From: an uncultured Clostridium sp.
Lineage (GTDB): Bacteria > Bacillota > Clostridia > TANB77 > CAG-508
Length of the DNA stretch: 49,632 nt
Assembly (NCBI GenBank): GCA_947574235.1
Contig: CANPIU010000008.1
Location: forward strand, 1-49,632
Reading direction: 5' to 3'
This document shows, one piece after another, positions 31,117 to 42,233 of the stretch (positions are counted from its first letter, which is position 1; each line of letters begins with the position of its first letter). Both the position numbers and the translations under genes were made by a program. The notes under the pieces are model-generated. The model was given only the letters and a program-made list of their open reading frames with translations. It was not told the origin of the DNA and ran no database searches.

Positions 31117-32551
31117 ATGGAAAACGATATTTATAAAACACCGTTATCAGGAAGATATGCTAGCAAAGAAATGAACCAACTATGGTCAAACAACAGTAAA
31201 TATACAACATGGCGAAAACTATGGATAGCGTTAGCAGAAACCGAAAAAGAATTAGGAATTGAGATAACAGACGAACAAATTGAAGAAATGAAAGCAAATG
31301 TAGACAAGATTGATTATGACATTGTCAGCAAAAGAGAAAAAGAGTGTAGACATGACGTTATGGCTCATGTCTACGAATTCGGGCTAAAATGTCCAAAGGC
31401 AAAACCAATTATTCACTTAGGAGCTACCTCATGTTATGTAACAGACAATACAGACGTCATCTTAATGACAAAAGCATTGGAAATAGTGAAACAAAAATTA
31501 ATAACGGTTATTCATAATTTAAAAAATTTTGCGATGAAAAATAGAGGGGTAACTTGTTTAGGTTACACACACTTCCAACCAGCTCAACTAACAACGGTTG
31601 GGAAAAGAGCAACTTTGTGGTTGCAAGACTTATTAGAAGATTTGGAAGAATTAGAATTTGTACAAAGTCACATGAAATTATTAGGTTGTAAAGGAACCAC
31701 AGGAACCCAAGAAAGTTTTATGAAGCTATTTAAAGATGAAGAAAAAGTAAAACAAGTAGATAGCAAAATCGCTGAAAAAATGGGATTTGAAAAAGTTTAT
31801 GCCGTATCTCGGACAAACCTATACGAGAAAATTAGATACCAGAGTATTAAGTGTCTTATCACAAATTGCTGTAAGTTGTTCTAAATTTGCCAATGATATG
31901 AGACTATTACAACATGAGAAAGAACTAGAGGAGCCTTTTGAAAAAGGACAAATTGGTTCTTCTGCAATGGCATATAAACGAAACCCAATGAGAAGTGAAA
32001 GAATTAATTCTTTAGCAAGACATGTTATGACCTTAACGATGGACCCTAGTATTACAGCAGCAACGCAATGGCTAGAAAGAACCCTAGATGACTCTGCCAA
32101 CAAAAGAATTTGTGTACCAGAAAGCTTTTTAGCAGTCGATGCCATTTTGATTTTATATGCGAATATCTCTAAAAATATAGTAGTCTATGAAAATGTAATT
32201 AAAACCAACATGATGCAAGAATTACCATTTATGGCAACCGAAGAAATCTTAATGAATGCAGTTTTAAAAGGTGGCGATAGACAAGAATTACATGAAAAAA
32301 TTAGAATTTACTCAATGGAAGCAGGAAAACAAGTAAAAGAATTGGGAAGACCAAATGATTTAGTGGAAAGAATTGCAAATGACGAAACCTTTGGCTTAAC
32401 CAAAGAAGAAATCATGCAAGCACTAAATCCAGACCACTTATGTGGTAGAGCACCAAAACAAGTAGAAGACTTTATAGAGAAAAACGTAAATCCAGTGCTA
32501 GAAAAATATAGAGACTTAATCAGTGAGGAAGAGGTTGAAGTAAACGTTTGA
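31117..32551 (+). CDS. purB: adenylosuccinate lyase, read through one +1 shift at CGG
   Basis: Acts at two steps of purine synthesis (SAICAR and adenylosuccinate cleavage). Starts MENDIYKTPLSGRYAS. In-frame CGG at 31810-31812 (after AVS) breaks the frame; skipping its C gives AVSGQTYTRKLDTRVLS and continues to the end at 32551. The product is about 477 aa, normal length. The family signature GSSAMAYKRNPMRSE lies in the second part; HLGATSCYVTDNTD and GYTHFQPAQLTT in the first. Purine synthesis needs this enzyme, so an unrecovered break would be damaging. Confidence 0.92.
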
Positions 32552-32555
32552 GAAA

Positions 32556-32676
32556 TGAGACAAGAGGGACAGGTCTTTTTTGTCTCATAAAGGAAATGAG
32601 TAAAAAGAGTTGGAAGATACAATAATCAAAAAATGACTAAGTTATGAGACAAAAAAGACCTGTCCCTCTTGTCTCA
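32556..32676. repeat. REPIN-like inverted repeat, arms of 35 bp
   Basis: Arms 32556-32590 and 32642-32676 are perfect reverse complements with GAGGGACAGGTCT, near-identical to the purM-purL element. The left arm starts 4 nt after the purB stop. Confidence 0.9.
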
Positions 32677-32723
32677 CAACAAGTGTAAAAGGAGGAATTG
32701 GGGGGATAACCCCTGAAAAGAAT

Positions 32724-33257
32724 ATGATAAAGAATATAATTTTTGATTTGTCAGAGGTATTAATATCTGGCTATGCGGGAATACAAATGCTAATCGAAAA
32801 GAAGTATGGTATACCAGCTCAAGAATTCTTAGAAAGAAAAAGAGAAAAAAATGAGCGATTTTTAGACTTAATGAGAGGAAAATTAACAGAAGAACAATAT
32901 TGGGAAGAATTGCTAGAAGGTATGAATTGGAATATCACCATTGAAGACTTGAAAAGAACCTCACGAGAGTATCTAAATCAACCAGTAGAAGGAACCAGAG
33001 AAATTGTTAAGGCTTTAAAGGGAAAATATCAATTGATATTGTTAACAGACCATGTAAAAGGTTGGATGGAATATCTTAAAGAAAAAAATGAAGATATTGA
33101 ATTGTTCGACCAAAAAATCGTTTCTTATGAGTTAGGAAGTGTGAAACCAGATGAAGAAACTTTTCCAAAAGTATTAGAAAAAGCACACATAGTAGCAGAG
33201 GAAACCTTATTTATCGATGACCATGAGATTAATATTGAAAGAGCAAATCAAGTATGA
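32724..33257 (+). CDS. HAD-superfamily hydrolase, C-terminally short
   Basis: 177 aa: motif I variant FDLSEVLI (Asp nucleophile as FDLSxVL), cap region, LTDHVKGW (motif II Thr), and motif IV FIDDHEINIERANQV. It is a subfamily IA phosphatase-like protein. It stops right after the motif IV helix, about 25-30 residues earlier than usual; the stop overlaps the purD ribosome site (AAGGAG). No CGG is present at the end, so this is ordinary truncation or a short variant. Substrate unknown. Confidence 0.75.
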   Translation: MIKNIIFDLSEVLISGYAGIQMLIEKKYGIPAQEFLERKREKNERFLDLMRGKLTEEQYWEELLEGMNWNITIEDLKRTSREYLNQPVEGTREIVKALKGKYQLILLTDHVKGWMEYLKEKNEDIELFDQKIVSYELGSVKPDEETFPKVLEKAHIVAEETLFIDDHEINIERANQV

Positions 33258-33272
33258 AGGAGAGAAAAAAGT

Positions 33273-34571
33273 ATGAAAAAATGTTTATTATTAGGAAATG
33301 GTGGACGTGAGGCAGTATTAGCAGAACAAATAGGAAAAGGATTTGTGCTATATGCTATTTTGCCATATGCTAACCCATCTATTGTAGCAGAAGTAGAAAA
33401 ATCAAATGGAAAATATATCATAGGAGACCCATTTGACAAAGAATTAGTAAAGAAATTTGTAAAAGAAGAAGGTATCGAGGCTTGTGTTGTTAGCCAAGAT
33501 AATTTATTACAAGAAGGTGCCATTGACTTAGCAAGAGAATTAGGTTTAAAGACTTTTGGACCAACTTCTAAAGGAGCTAAAGTAGAGTGGAGCAAAACGT
33601 ATGCTTTAGAGATTGTAGAGAAATTAGCACCTGAAATGATTATTAAAAATGAAAGAATTTTTGATTTAGCCAAATTAGAAGAAGTGATGAAAAACTATGA
33701 AGATGATAGCTTTGTTGTAAAACCAGAAGGTCTAACTGGTGGAAAAGGTGTTAAAGTAGGAGGTATTCACTTTAAGGGAAAACAGGAGGGGTTCGAGTAT
33801 GCTAAAGAGTGCCTAACACAAGATGGAAAAGTGATTGTACAAGATAAAGTAGAAGGTAGAGAATTTACGGTTATGGCATTAACCGATGGTAAAAATGTAG
33901 TAGTAACACCAACAACTTTTGACTATCCTTATCGTTTTGATGAAGACAAAGGACCAGGAACTGGTGGTATGGGATGCTTAAGTTTTGAAAATGGATTATT
34001 ACCATTTTTAGAGCAAAAAGACGTAGACGTATGTACTAAATTAATTCAAGATACGATTGAATATGTCAACAAAGATGCTTTAGAATTTACAGGTGTTATT
34101 TATGGTGGTTTCTTCAAATGTAAACAAGGAATTAAATTTATAGAATTTAATGCTAGATTTGGAGACCCAGAGGCAATTAATGTTTTGAATTCATTAGAAA
34201 CACCATTTGCCGAAGTGATGGAAAACATTTGGGAGCAAAAATTATCAACTGAGAATTGTAAATTCAAAAAAGACTATACCTTTATGGTGTATGTAGTAAG
34301 TCCAGACTATGCCATCCAAAATGCAGAGCCAATGGAATTTACCTTAAATACAAAAGCAATTAAGGATAAAGGTGCAAAAATTTACTTTGCAAGTACGAAG
34401 CCAGTAGAGAAAGACCGTTATATGTCTGTTGGAACTTCAAGATTATTTGGTATTTTTACCAATGGAAATACGTTAGAAGAAGCGAAACAAAAGGCATATG
34501 CTGCGATGGAAAATAATATTGACGAAAAACTAGATTATAGAAAAGATATCGGAGAAATTTATGAACATTAA
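33273..34571 (+). CDS. purD: phosphoribosylamine--glycine ligase
   Basis: Makes GAR, step 2 of purine synthesis. 432 aa ATP-grasp enzyme: LLLGNGGREA at the N-terminus, FVVKPEGLTGGKGVKVGG (ATP-binding), GPGTGGMGC, and EFNARFGDPEAINVL (metal-binding). ATG 33273 after AAGGAGAG. Divergence from bacterial PurD such as the VEEGIEACVVSQDN region is moderate; the archaeal/clostridial type is plausible. Confidence 0.95.
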   Translation: MKKCLLLGNGGREAVLAEQIGKGFVLYAILPYANPSIVAEVEKSNGKYIIGDPFDKELVKKFVKEEGIEACVVSQDNLLQEGAIDLARELGLKTFGPTSKGAKVEWSKTYALEIVEKLAPEMIIKNERIFDLAKLEEVMKNYEDDSFVVKPEGLTGGKGVKVGGIHFKGKQEGFEYAKECLTQDGKVIVQDKVEGREFTVMALTDGKNVVVTPTTFDYPYRFDEDKGPGTGGMGCLSFENGLLPFLEQKDVDVCTKLIQDTIEYVNKDALEFTGVIYGGFFKCKQGIKFIEFNARFGDPEAINVLNSLETPFAEVMENIWEQKLSTENCKFKKDYTFMVYVVSPDYAIQNAEPMEFTLNTKAIKDKGAKIYFASTKPVEKDRYMSVGTSRLFGIFTNGNTLEEAKQKAYAAMENNIDEKLDYRKDIGEIYEH

Positions 34572-34605
34572 TTAAAAAAGTAAAAAGGGATTTTAAGGTC
34601 ATCCC

Positions 34606-35184
34606 TTAAATCCCTATCTCATGATTAACAAAACGATTTAGGACTTCGATTAACTGAATTTTCTCAGCAGCTTGTACTTTTTGAGATACGGTTTTGGCTG
34701 TATCAGTAGGAAGAACTTCAACTTGTATTTGGCTAATGATATTACCCTTGTCATATTCGTCATTGACGAAATGGATGGTAGCACCAGTGACTTTTTCTTT
34801 GGCTTCAACAACGGCTTCGTGTACATGCATACCATGCATACCTTTACCTCCAAACTTAGGAAGTAAAGAAGGATGGGTATTAATAAGTTGGTAGTTTTCA
34901 AGAAGTTTTGGTCCAATCATTTTTAAATAGCCAGCAAGAACAATAAGGTCAACCGAATAGTTAGAAAGAATAGTAGCTAATTCTAAATCTCTAGCAGTAA
35001 AGTTTTTGCTTTGTATAGTATAGGTTGCAATATGATTGTCTTTGGCTCTTGTAAGAGCATAGGCATCGGGATTATCAGAAACAACTAAATCAATTTGTGC
35101 TTCTAGCTTTTTGTTTTGAATACTATCGATGATAGCTTGCAAAGTTGAACCATTGCCAGAAGCAAATACAACTAAATGATACAT
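34606..35184 (-). CDS. purN: phosphoribosylglycinamide formyltransferase
   Basis: Transfers formyl from 10-formyl-THF to GAR, step 3. 192 aa: VVFASGNGSTLQAIID (phosphate loop), LVVSDNPDAYAL, INTHPSLLPKFGGKGMHGMHVHEAV (catalytic Asn-His region) and GATIHFVNDEYDKGNII (catalytic Asp). Minus strand, converging with purD. AGGAGG precedes the ATG. Confidence 0.96.
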   Translation of the reverse strand: MYHLVVFASGNGSTLQAIIDSIQNKKLEAQIDLVVSDNPDAYALTRAKDNHIATYTIQSKNFTARDLELATILSNYSVDLIVLAGYLKMIGPKLLENYQLINTHPSLLPKFGGKGMHGMHVHEAVVEAKEKVTGATIHFVNDEYDKGNIISQIQVEVLPTDTAKTVSQKVQAAEKIQLIEVLNRFVNHEIGI

Positions 35185-35283
35185 AATTATAACCTCCTAA
35201 TTATATAAGTAGTTTAGCATGAATATCGTGCAAAAGTCAAGGATTAGGGGAGACAAGTGTAAGAAAAAAGGAAGGATAAAGAA

Positions 35284-36705
35284 ATGTTTGATGAAATAAA
35301 AGAAGAGTGTGGTGTATTTGGAATTTATGCCAAAGAGGCCAAAGAAGATTTAATTGGGCAAGTTTGTGTAGGGCTTTCTGCTTTGCAACATAGAGGAGAA
35401 GAAAGTTGCGGTGTAGCGATTAATGAAGACGGTATTATTCATTTTCATAAAGACGTTGGGCTAGTTTCGGAAGTATTTACCAAAGAAGTGCAAAGAGATA
35501 TGCCACAAGGGAAAATGGCGATAGGTCATGTGCGTTATTCAACAACTGGTGTAAGTAAGAAGGAAAATGCACAACCAATGGTAGTAAGACATAAAAAGGG
35601 AAACTTAGCCATTGTTCATAATGGAAATTTGACCAATGCGGTGGAATTAAAAAGGGAATTAGAAGAGCAAGGAGCAATCTTTACAACCACTAGTGATACA
35701 GAAATTATTTGCCATATCATTGTAAGAGAAAGATTAAAAACAGGTTCGATTGAAGAAGCGGTAAAAAACACAATGAAAATTATTAAAGGGGCGTATTCGT
35801 TATTAGTGTTATCGCCACAAAAGTTGATTGCCGTAAGAGACCCACAAGGATTTAAACCTCTTTGTATGGGACACTTCGGAGAAGATATTGTACTAGCATC
35901 TGAAAGTTGTGCTTTGGATATTATGGGAGCCACTTTTGACCGTGATATTGAGCCAGGAGAAGTAGTAACGATTACGAATAATGAAGTACAAAGTGAGAAG
36001 TTTTTACCAAATGAAAATAAGGGGTTGTGTGTGTTTGAATATATTTATTTTGCTAGACCAGATTCTACCATTGATGGTATCAATGTACACCTTTTCCGTG
36101 AAGAAGCGGGAAGATATTTAGCAAGACAAGCACCAGTAGAGGCTGATATTGTAGCATCGGTTCCGGATTCTGGAAATGATGCAGCACTTGGTTATTCGAA
36201 AGAGTCCAAAATTCCTTACGATATTGTATTTATTAAGAGTAAATATGTAGGAAGAACGTTTATTCAAAATACACAAAATAAAAGAAAAAAATTAGTGAAT
36301 TTAAAGTTAAATCCTTTGAGACATACAGTAAAAGATAAAAAGATAGTTTTAGTGGATGATTCTATTGTAAGAGGAACTACAATTACTAGAATTATCAAGT
36401 CTTTGAAGGCTGCTGGCGCAAAAGAAGTTCATATTCGAGTAGCATCCCCTGCTTTTGTTGACGTTTGCTACTTTGGAACAGACGTGGATAAGAGGGAAAA
36501 CTTGATTGCTCATAATAAAACGGTAGAAGAAATTCGCCAGGAAATTGGTGCAGATAGTTTAGAGTATTTAAGTTTAGATAGCTTAAGAGAAATTACAAAA
36601 CCTTGCAAGGTTAAAGGTTTTTGTGATGGATGCTTTACAGGGAAATATCCGATTGAAGTACCAAAGAATATTGATAAGGATAAGTTTGAAAAGATACAGT
36701 TTTAG
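35284..36705 (+). CDS. purF: amidophosphoribosyltransferase
   Basis: First committed step: PRPP plus glutamine to phosphoribosylamine. 473 aa: short propeptide then nucleophile Cys9 (EECGVFGIY); SALQHRGEESCG; VGHVRYSTTG; PRPP-binding IVLVDDSIVRGTT; C-terminal Cys cluster in PCKVKGFCDGCFTGKYP that likely holds a 4Fe-4S centre. GGAAGGA before the ATG. Its stop lies inside a terminator stem. Confidence 0.97.
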   Translation: MFDEIKEECGVFGIYAKEAKEDLIGQVCVGLSALQHRGEESCGVAINEDGIIHFHKDVGLVSEVFTKEVQRDMPQGKMAIGHVRYSTTGVSKKENAQPMVVRHKKGNLAIVHNGNLTNAVELKRELEEQGAIFTTTSDTEIICHIIVRERLKTGSIEEAVKNTMKIIKGAYSLLVLSPQKLIAVRDPQGFKPLCMGHFGEDIVLASESCALDIMGATFDRDIEPGEVVTITNNEVQSEKFLPNENKGLCVFEYIYFARPDSTIDGINVHLFREEAGRYLARQAPVEADIVASVPDSGNDAALGYSKESKIPYDIVFIKSKYVGRTFIQNTQNKRKKLVNLKLNPLRHTVKDKKIVLVDDSIVRGTTITRIIKSLKAAGAKEVHIRVASPAFVDVCYFGTDVDKRENLIAHNKTVEEIRQEIGADSLEYLSLDSLREITKPCKVKGFCDGCFTGKYPIEVPKNIDKDKFEKIQF

Positions 36706-36718
36706 GACTGTATTTTTT
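36694..36718 (+). terminator. purF terminator
   Basis: ATACAGT (36694-36700), 6-nt loop, ACTGTAT (36707-36713), T-run; the stop codon TAG is in the loop. Confidence 0.85.
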
Positions 36719-36747
36719 AATATTTTAGAAAAGTTCTAAAAAAGGGC

Positions 36748-36776
36748 TTGACAATTACAAACAAACGTTTTAAACT
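36748..36776 (+). promoter_or_regulatory. promoter of the ORF6N gene
   Basis: TTGACA (36748-36753), 17-bp spacer, TAAACT (36771-36776). Confidence 0.65.
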
Positions 36777-36806
36777 ATAGCTAGTTAATAATAAGGACGT
36801 GAAAAT

Positions 36807-38565
<1,759 letters not shown>

Positions 38566-38624
38566 AGTATGTACCTATGAAAATATAAGATATTAAAGTT
38601 GCATTGTCAACAATTTACATAAAT

Positions 38625-38653
38625 TTGACTTTTGAACAGAAATTTTGTACAAT
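38625..38653 (+). promoter_or_regulatory. promoter of the 38712 gene
   Basis: TTGACT (38625-38630), 17-bp spacer, TACAAT (38648-38653). Confidence 0.7.
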
Positions 38654-38711
38654 ATATATGATAACAAAATTTGAAAACCCAAAAGCAACAGAGAAAAAGG
38701 AGGAAGAAAGA

Positions 38712-38897
38712 ATGGGTGAAATACTACGGTCTATTGGAGGTGGGATACTAAGTGGAGTAGGCTTAGTAATCATTGTTGTGTGTCTTTGTAAAGTAGGTAT
38801 ACAAGGTGTAAAGAAAGAAAAATTGCCATTTTCGTTTTTAGCAATAGCAATTGGTTTTCTTTTAATAATAGTAGGAATAATTTTAACTGTAGTATAA
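38712..38897 (+). CDS. small two-helix membrane protein with an early CGG codon
   Basis: 61 aa: MGEILRSIGGGIL then two membrane helices (about 12-26 and 41-60). AGGAGG precedes the ATG. Codon 6 is CGG (38727-38729): as Arg the long frame stays open; a +1 skip would give GLLEVGY and stop. If CGG is recoded elsewhere in this genome, this gene is an exception or would be mistranslated. Function unknown. Confidence 0.55.
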   Translation: MGEILRSIGGGILSGVGLVIIVVCLCKVGIQGVKKEKLPFSFLAIAIGFLLIIVGIILTVV

Positions 38898-38903
38898 AGA
38901 AAT

Positions 38904-38931
38904 GGGGATTCTATCTGTAGAAAGAATCCCC
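38904..38931. terminator. hairpin between convergent genes
   Basis: GGGGATTCT (38904-38912) and AGAATCCCC (38923-38931) between the small membrane gene and purC. Confidence 0.6.
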
Positions 38932-38943
38932 GTAAAATTTCTA

Positions 38944-39792
38944 TTAAAAATCTTTCCCTGTAAGAATTTTATAAGCTTCTTTATATTTATTAACCGTTGT
39001 AGTAATAACCTCATCAGGAATTGGAATTCCTGCTTCTGGGTCATAACCAGTCGATTTCATCCAATCACGAAGATATTGTTTATCAAAACTTTTTTGACCT
39101 CTTCCTACTTCATAATCATCAGCTGGCCAAAATCTACTAGAGTCAGGGGTTAGCACTTCATCTCCAATGACTAAGGTACCATTTTCATCAACACCAAATT
39201 CAAATTTAGTATCCGCAATAATAACGCCTTTTGTAGCAGCATATGCAGCACATTTTGAATAAATTTCAATGGTTTTAGCACGTAATTCTTTTGCTAAATC
39301 TTCTCCAATTAATTGACAAACCTCTTCAAAAGAAATGTTTTCATCATGACCTTCTGCTGCTTTGGTTGTTGGCGTAAAAATTGGTTCAGGTAATTTTTCG
39401 GACTCTTGCAAACCTTCTGGTAAGGTAATACCACAAACTGTACCATTTTCTTGGTAACTTTTCCATCCAGAGCCAGTAATATAACCTCTAACAATGCATT
39501 CTACTGGTATCATTTTTAACTTTTTAACTAACATACTTCTACCTTCAAATTCTTCGGTTTGGAATTCTTCTGGAAAGTCTTTTGAATTTGTTGATATAAC
39601 ATGATTGGGAATAATGTCTTTAATAAAATCAAACCAAAAAGCCGAAATTTGATTTAAAATTTTCCCTTTGTCTGGAATAGGACTAGGTAAAATAAAATCA
39701 AAAGCTGAAATTCTATCAGAAACAACAAGCAAAAGCTTGTCATCATCAACTTCATAAATTTCACGAACTTTACCACTACTAATTTTCTTCAT
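38944..39792 (-). CDS. purC: SAICAR synthase
   Basis: Joins CAIR with aspartate. 282 aa: SGKVREIYEV, DRISAFDFILPSPIPDKG, ECIVRGYITGSGWKSYQ, ADTKFEFGVDE and the C-terminal LTPDSSRFWPADDYEVG. Minus strand, 20 nt after purE, so purE-purC form an operon opposite to the main cluster. AAAGGTGG precedes the ATG. Confidence 0.97.
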   Translation of the reverse strand: MKKISSGKVREIYEVDDDKLLLVVSDRISAFDFILPSPIPDKGKILNQISAFWFDFIKDIIPNHVISTNSKDFPEEFQTEEFEGRSMLVKKLKMIPVECIVRGYITGSGWKSYQENGTVCGITLPEGLQESEKLPEPIFTPTTKAAEGHDENISFEEVCQLIGEDLAKELRAKTIEIYSKCAAYAATKGVIIADTKFEFGVDENGTLVIGDEVLTPDSSRFWPADDYEVGRGQKSFDKQYLRDWMKSTGYDPEAGIPIPDEVITTTVNKYKEAYKILTGKDF

Positions 39793-39812
39793 TTTAAAAC
39801 CACCTTTACTTT

Positions 39813-40337
39813 CTATTTATTGCTTAGATAAGCTTCATAACCGATTTCTTGTAATTTTTCATCTTTGGCAAATACGGCATCTTTTAAAGAATTTTTAAAA
39901 TCAGCTAATTTATTTTTTAATTCTTCATTTTCTACTGCTAAAATAGAAGTTGCTAAGATACCTGCATTTTTAGCACCATTGATAGCAACGGTTGCAACTG
40001 GAATACCAGAAGGCATTTGAACAATAGAATATAAAGAATCAACTCCACCTAATGTTTTAGTTTGGATAGGAATACCAATCACTGGAACGGTTGGTAGCAT
40101 GGCTGCAAAAACACCCGGCAAATGAGCGGCACCTCCAGCACCAGCAATAATTACTTTAACACCATTTTCTTTTAGGGTTTGTGCATACTCGGTTGCTTTT
40201 TCTGGGGTACGATGAACGGAAAGAATTTTCATTTCATACGAAATTCCCATTTGTTCTAAAAATTTAGCACAATCTTTCATAATTGGTAAATCAGAGTCAC
40301 TTCCCATGATGATAGATACGTCAAAATTTTGCTTCAT
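39813..40337 (-). CDS. purE: N5-carboxyaminoimidazole ribonucleotide mutase, class I
   Basis: Converts N5-CAIR or AIR to CAIR. 174 aa from the ATG at 40337: VSIIMGSDSDLPIM, LSVHRTPE and AGAGGAAHLPGV are the family motifs. An ATG just upstream (MKF) abuts the AGGAG site, so the second start is preferred. No purK is seen in the window. TTGCTT-17-TATAAT lies upstream on the minus strand. Confidence 0.95.
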   Translation of the reverse strand: MKQNFDVSIIMGSDSDLPIMKDCAKFLEQMGISYEMKILSVHRTPEKATEYAQTLKENGVKVIIAGAGGAAHLPGVFAAMLPTVPVIGIPIQTKTLGGVDSLYSIVQMPSGIPVATVAINGAKNAGILATSILAVENEELKNKLADFKNSLKDAVFAKDEKLQEIGYEAYLSNK

Positions 40338-40722
40338 AAATTTCATCTCCTTAGATTTTAATTTGCTAGGTGTATTATAATATAGAAACAGCAAAGAAGC
40401 AATGTTTTTTGTCGAATTTATGTAATTAGTAAGTAAGGATAGTAAATTTAGTGGCAGGATGAAGATGAAAGTACATTTGTATGTGAAAAAGGACAAAGAA
40501 AGACTGAATATTGGTAAAATTACCCTAAAAAATTATATATATTGACTTTTAATAATATAAAGTATATTATTTATTTGATAAGAGATGAATTCAACTAATA
40601 AATGACAACAAACGAAACTGTGGCAATATACTTTTCTAAGTAAACGAAGCCACAAGAAATAAAAGATAGAAAGAAAGGAGTGTATGGTGTATTTAAGTTA
40701 TTAAATATATCATAGGAGAAAA
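40338..40722. other. intergenic region with a promoter and a structured leader
   Basis: Plus-strand promoter TTGACT (40542-40547), 17 bp, TATTAT (40565-40570) lies about 150 bp before the next gene. The leader contains TGTGGC (40619-40624) pairing with GCCACA (40649-40654) around an inner ACTT-TTCT-AAGT hairpin. The GGCAA ... ACGAAGCC layout is faintly like a c-di-GMP-I (GEMM) aptamer but lacks most of it. Confidence 0.4.
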
Positions 40723-42087
40723 ATGAAAATAGGAATAAATGGTATAAATATGAGGAAAATAAAGTTTATATTTATCATATCAATTTTTGTATTAATGTAT
40801 ACAGTATTAAATGTGTATGGATATGATATGGTATTTACAGTTAATGATAATGAAAATGAATATAATGATATTGATTTTACAAGTGATGGAGGTTTAATAA
40901 CCGTTGGCTGTGCTAATGATGGAAAATCAGCATATATAGCGAGTTATGATATTAATGGACAAAAGATAAAAGAAAAAACATATGAGCATTCTTGGTTTAA
41001 CTCAGTTATACAAACTAAGGATAAAGGATATATTGCTGTTGGACAAAAATATTATGATGCATTGATTGTGAAATTTGATTCAAATTTAAATGTTGTTTGG
41101 GAAAATACACATAAAGGTCATAAATATAATGAATATTATTCTGTGATTGAAACATTAAATGGAGATATTGTTGCTGTTGGAGTAGCTGATAAAGGAAATG
41201 GCAATATAGAACCTGCGAAAGGTTTAATAACTAAATATGACAAAAATGGAAATATGTTATGGGAAAATACGATTGGAGGTACATCATATGATGTATTCAA
41301 TTCTGTAGTTGAAGTTCAGGATGGTTGCTATATTGTGGTAGGAACAATTAAATCAAAAGATATAGAAAATCTTGAAATTAATGGTGAAGCAGATGCAGTC
41401 GTACTAAAATATAATAGCCAAGGAGAACTTTTGTGGAAAAAAGCATATGGAGGTAGTTCATATGATGAATTTAATTCAATTATTAAAACTAAGGATGGAG
41501 GATATATTACTGTTGGAAGTACTGCTTCATTTGATATAGATAATATTACAGATGAAGCTCAGTGGAAATGCTTAGTTGTTAAATATGATAAAGACTTCAA
41601 TTTGCTATGGAATACAGGATATGGTTCAGGACATGCCTCTAAATTATTTTCTGTTATAGAATTGCCTAATAATGATATTATAGCAGTTGGTACAACACAT
41701 ACGGTAGAACCTATTCAACATGGAATCATAATACAATATGATTCAAAAGGAAATATAATTTCTTCTGAAAGTACAGAGCAAGAAGAAAAGATACGATATA
41801 ATTCTATTGATATTTATGATAATAATTTTATAATAGTAGAAAATAATTTAACATATAATACAAGCAAGATAATAAGATATTGCTATAGTGTACAAAGTGA
41901 TGAAAAAAAAGAAAATAATACTGTTATTAGTTCTAATAATAATGGGAGTATCAACAAAGATACAACAGTAGCTAATGGAAGATTGCCACAAGCAGGTTTT
42001 AAAACAGCTATATTCATAATTTTTATTGTAATGATAATAGGGATGATTTGTTACTTTAAATATAATAAATTAAGAGATATTAAATGA
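40723..42087 (+). CDS. secreted beta-propeller-like surface protein with LPQAG anchor
   Basis: 454 aa. Signal peptide around residues 10-28 (KFIFIISIFVLMYTVLN), then at least six repeats ending in a GGYI-VG-type strand (GGLITVGCA, KGYIAVGQK, GDIVAVGVA, GCYIVVGTI, GGYITVGST, NDIIAVGTT), a low-complexity Asn/Ser spacer, LPQAG, a membrane helix and a short charged tail. The end matches a sortase-type sorting signal with A in place of T. ATAGGAG precedes the ATG. Ligand unknown; it likely decorates the cell surface. Confidence 0.75.
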   Translation: MKIGINGINMRKIKFIFIISIFVLMYTVLNVYGYDMVFTVNDNENEYNDIDFTSDGGLITVGCANDGKSAYIASYDINGQKIKEKTYEHSWFNSVIQTKDKGYIAVGQKYYDALIVKFDSNLNVVWENTHKGHKYNEYYSVIETLNGDIVAVGVADKGNGNIEPAKGLITKYDKNGNMLWENTIGGTSYDVFNSVVEVQDGCYIVVGTIKSKDIENLEINGEADAVVLKYNSQGELLWKKAYGGSSYDEFNSIIKTKDGGYITVGSTASFDIDNITDEAQWKCLVVKYDKDFNLLWNTGYGSGHASKLFSVIELPNNDIIAVGTTHTVEPIQHGIIIQYDSKGNIISSESTEQEEKIRYNSIDIYDNNFIIVENNLTYNTSKIIRYCYSVQSDEKKENNTVISSNNNGSINKDTTVANGRLPQAGFKTAIFIIFIVMIIGMICYFKYNKLRDIK

Positions 42088-42116
42088 TATTAGAATAATA
42101 GCCTATTCAATTTAAT

Positions 42117-42164
42117 AAAACAAGTACTTAAAATTAAAGACAAAGATTTTAGTACTTGTTTTTT
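42117..42164 (+). terminator. terminator after the propeller gene
   Basis: CAAGTACTTAAAAT and ATTTTAGTACTTG form a stem with one bulge; TTTTTT follows. Confidence 0.8.
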
Positions 42165-42233
42165 CGTTAAATATAGTAAATTCAAATAATCTATGTTATA
42201 CTAATAATTAATTAATAAAAGTGGAGAAAAACA

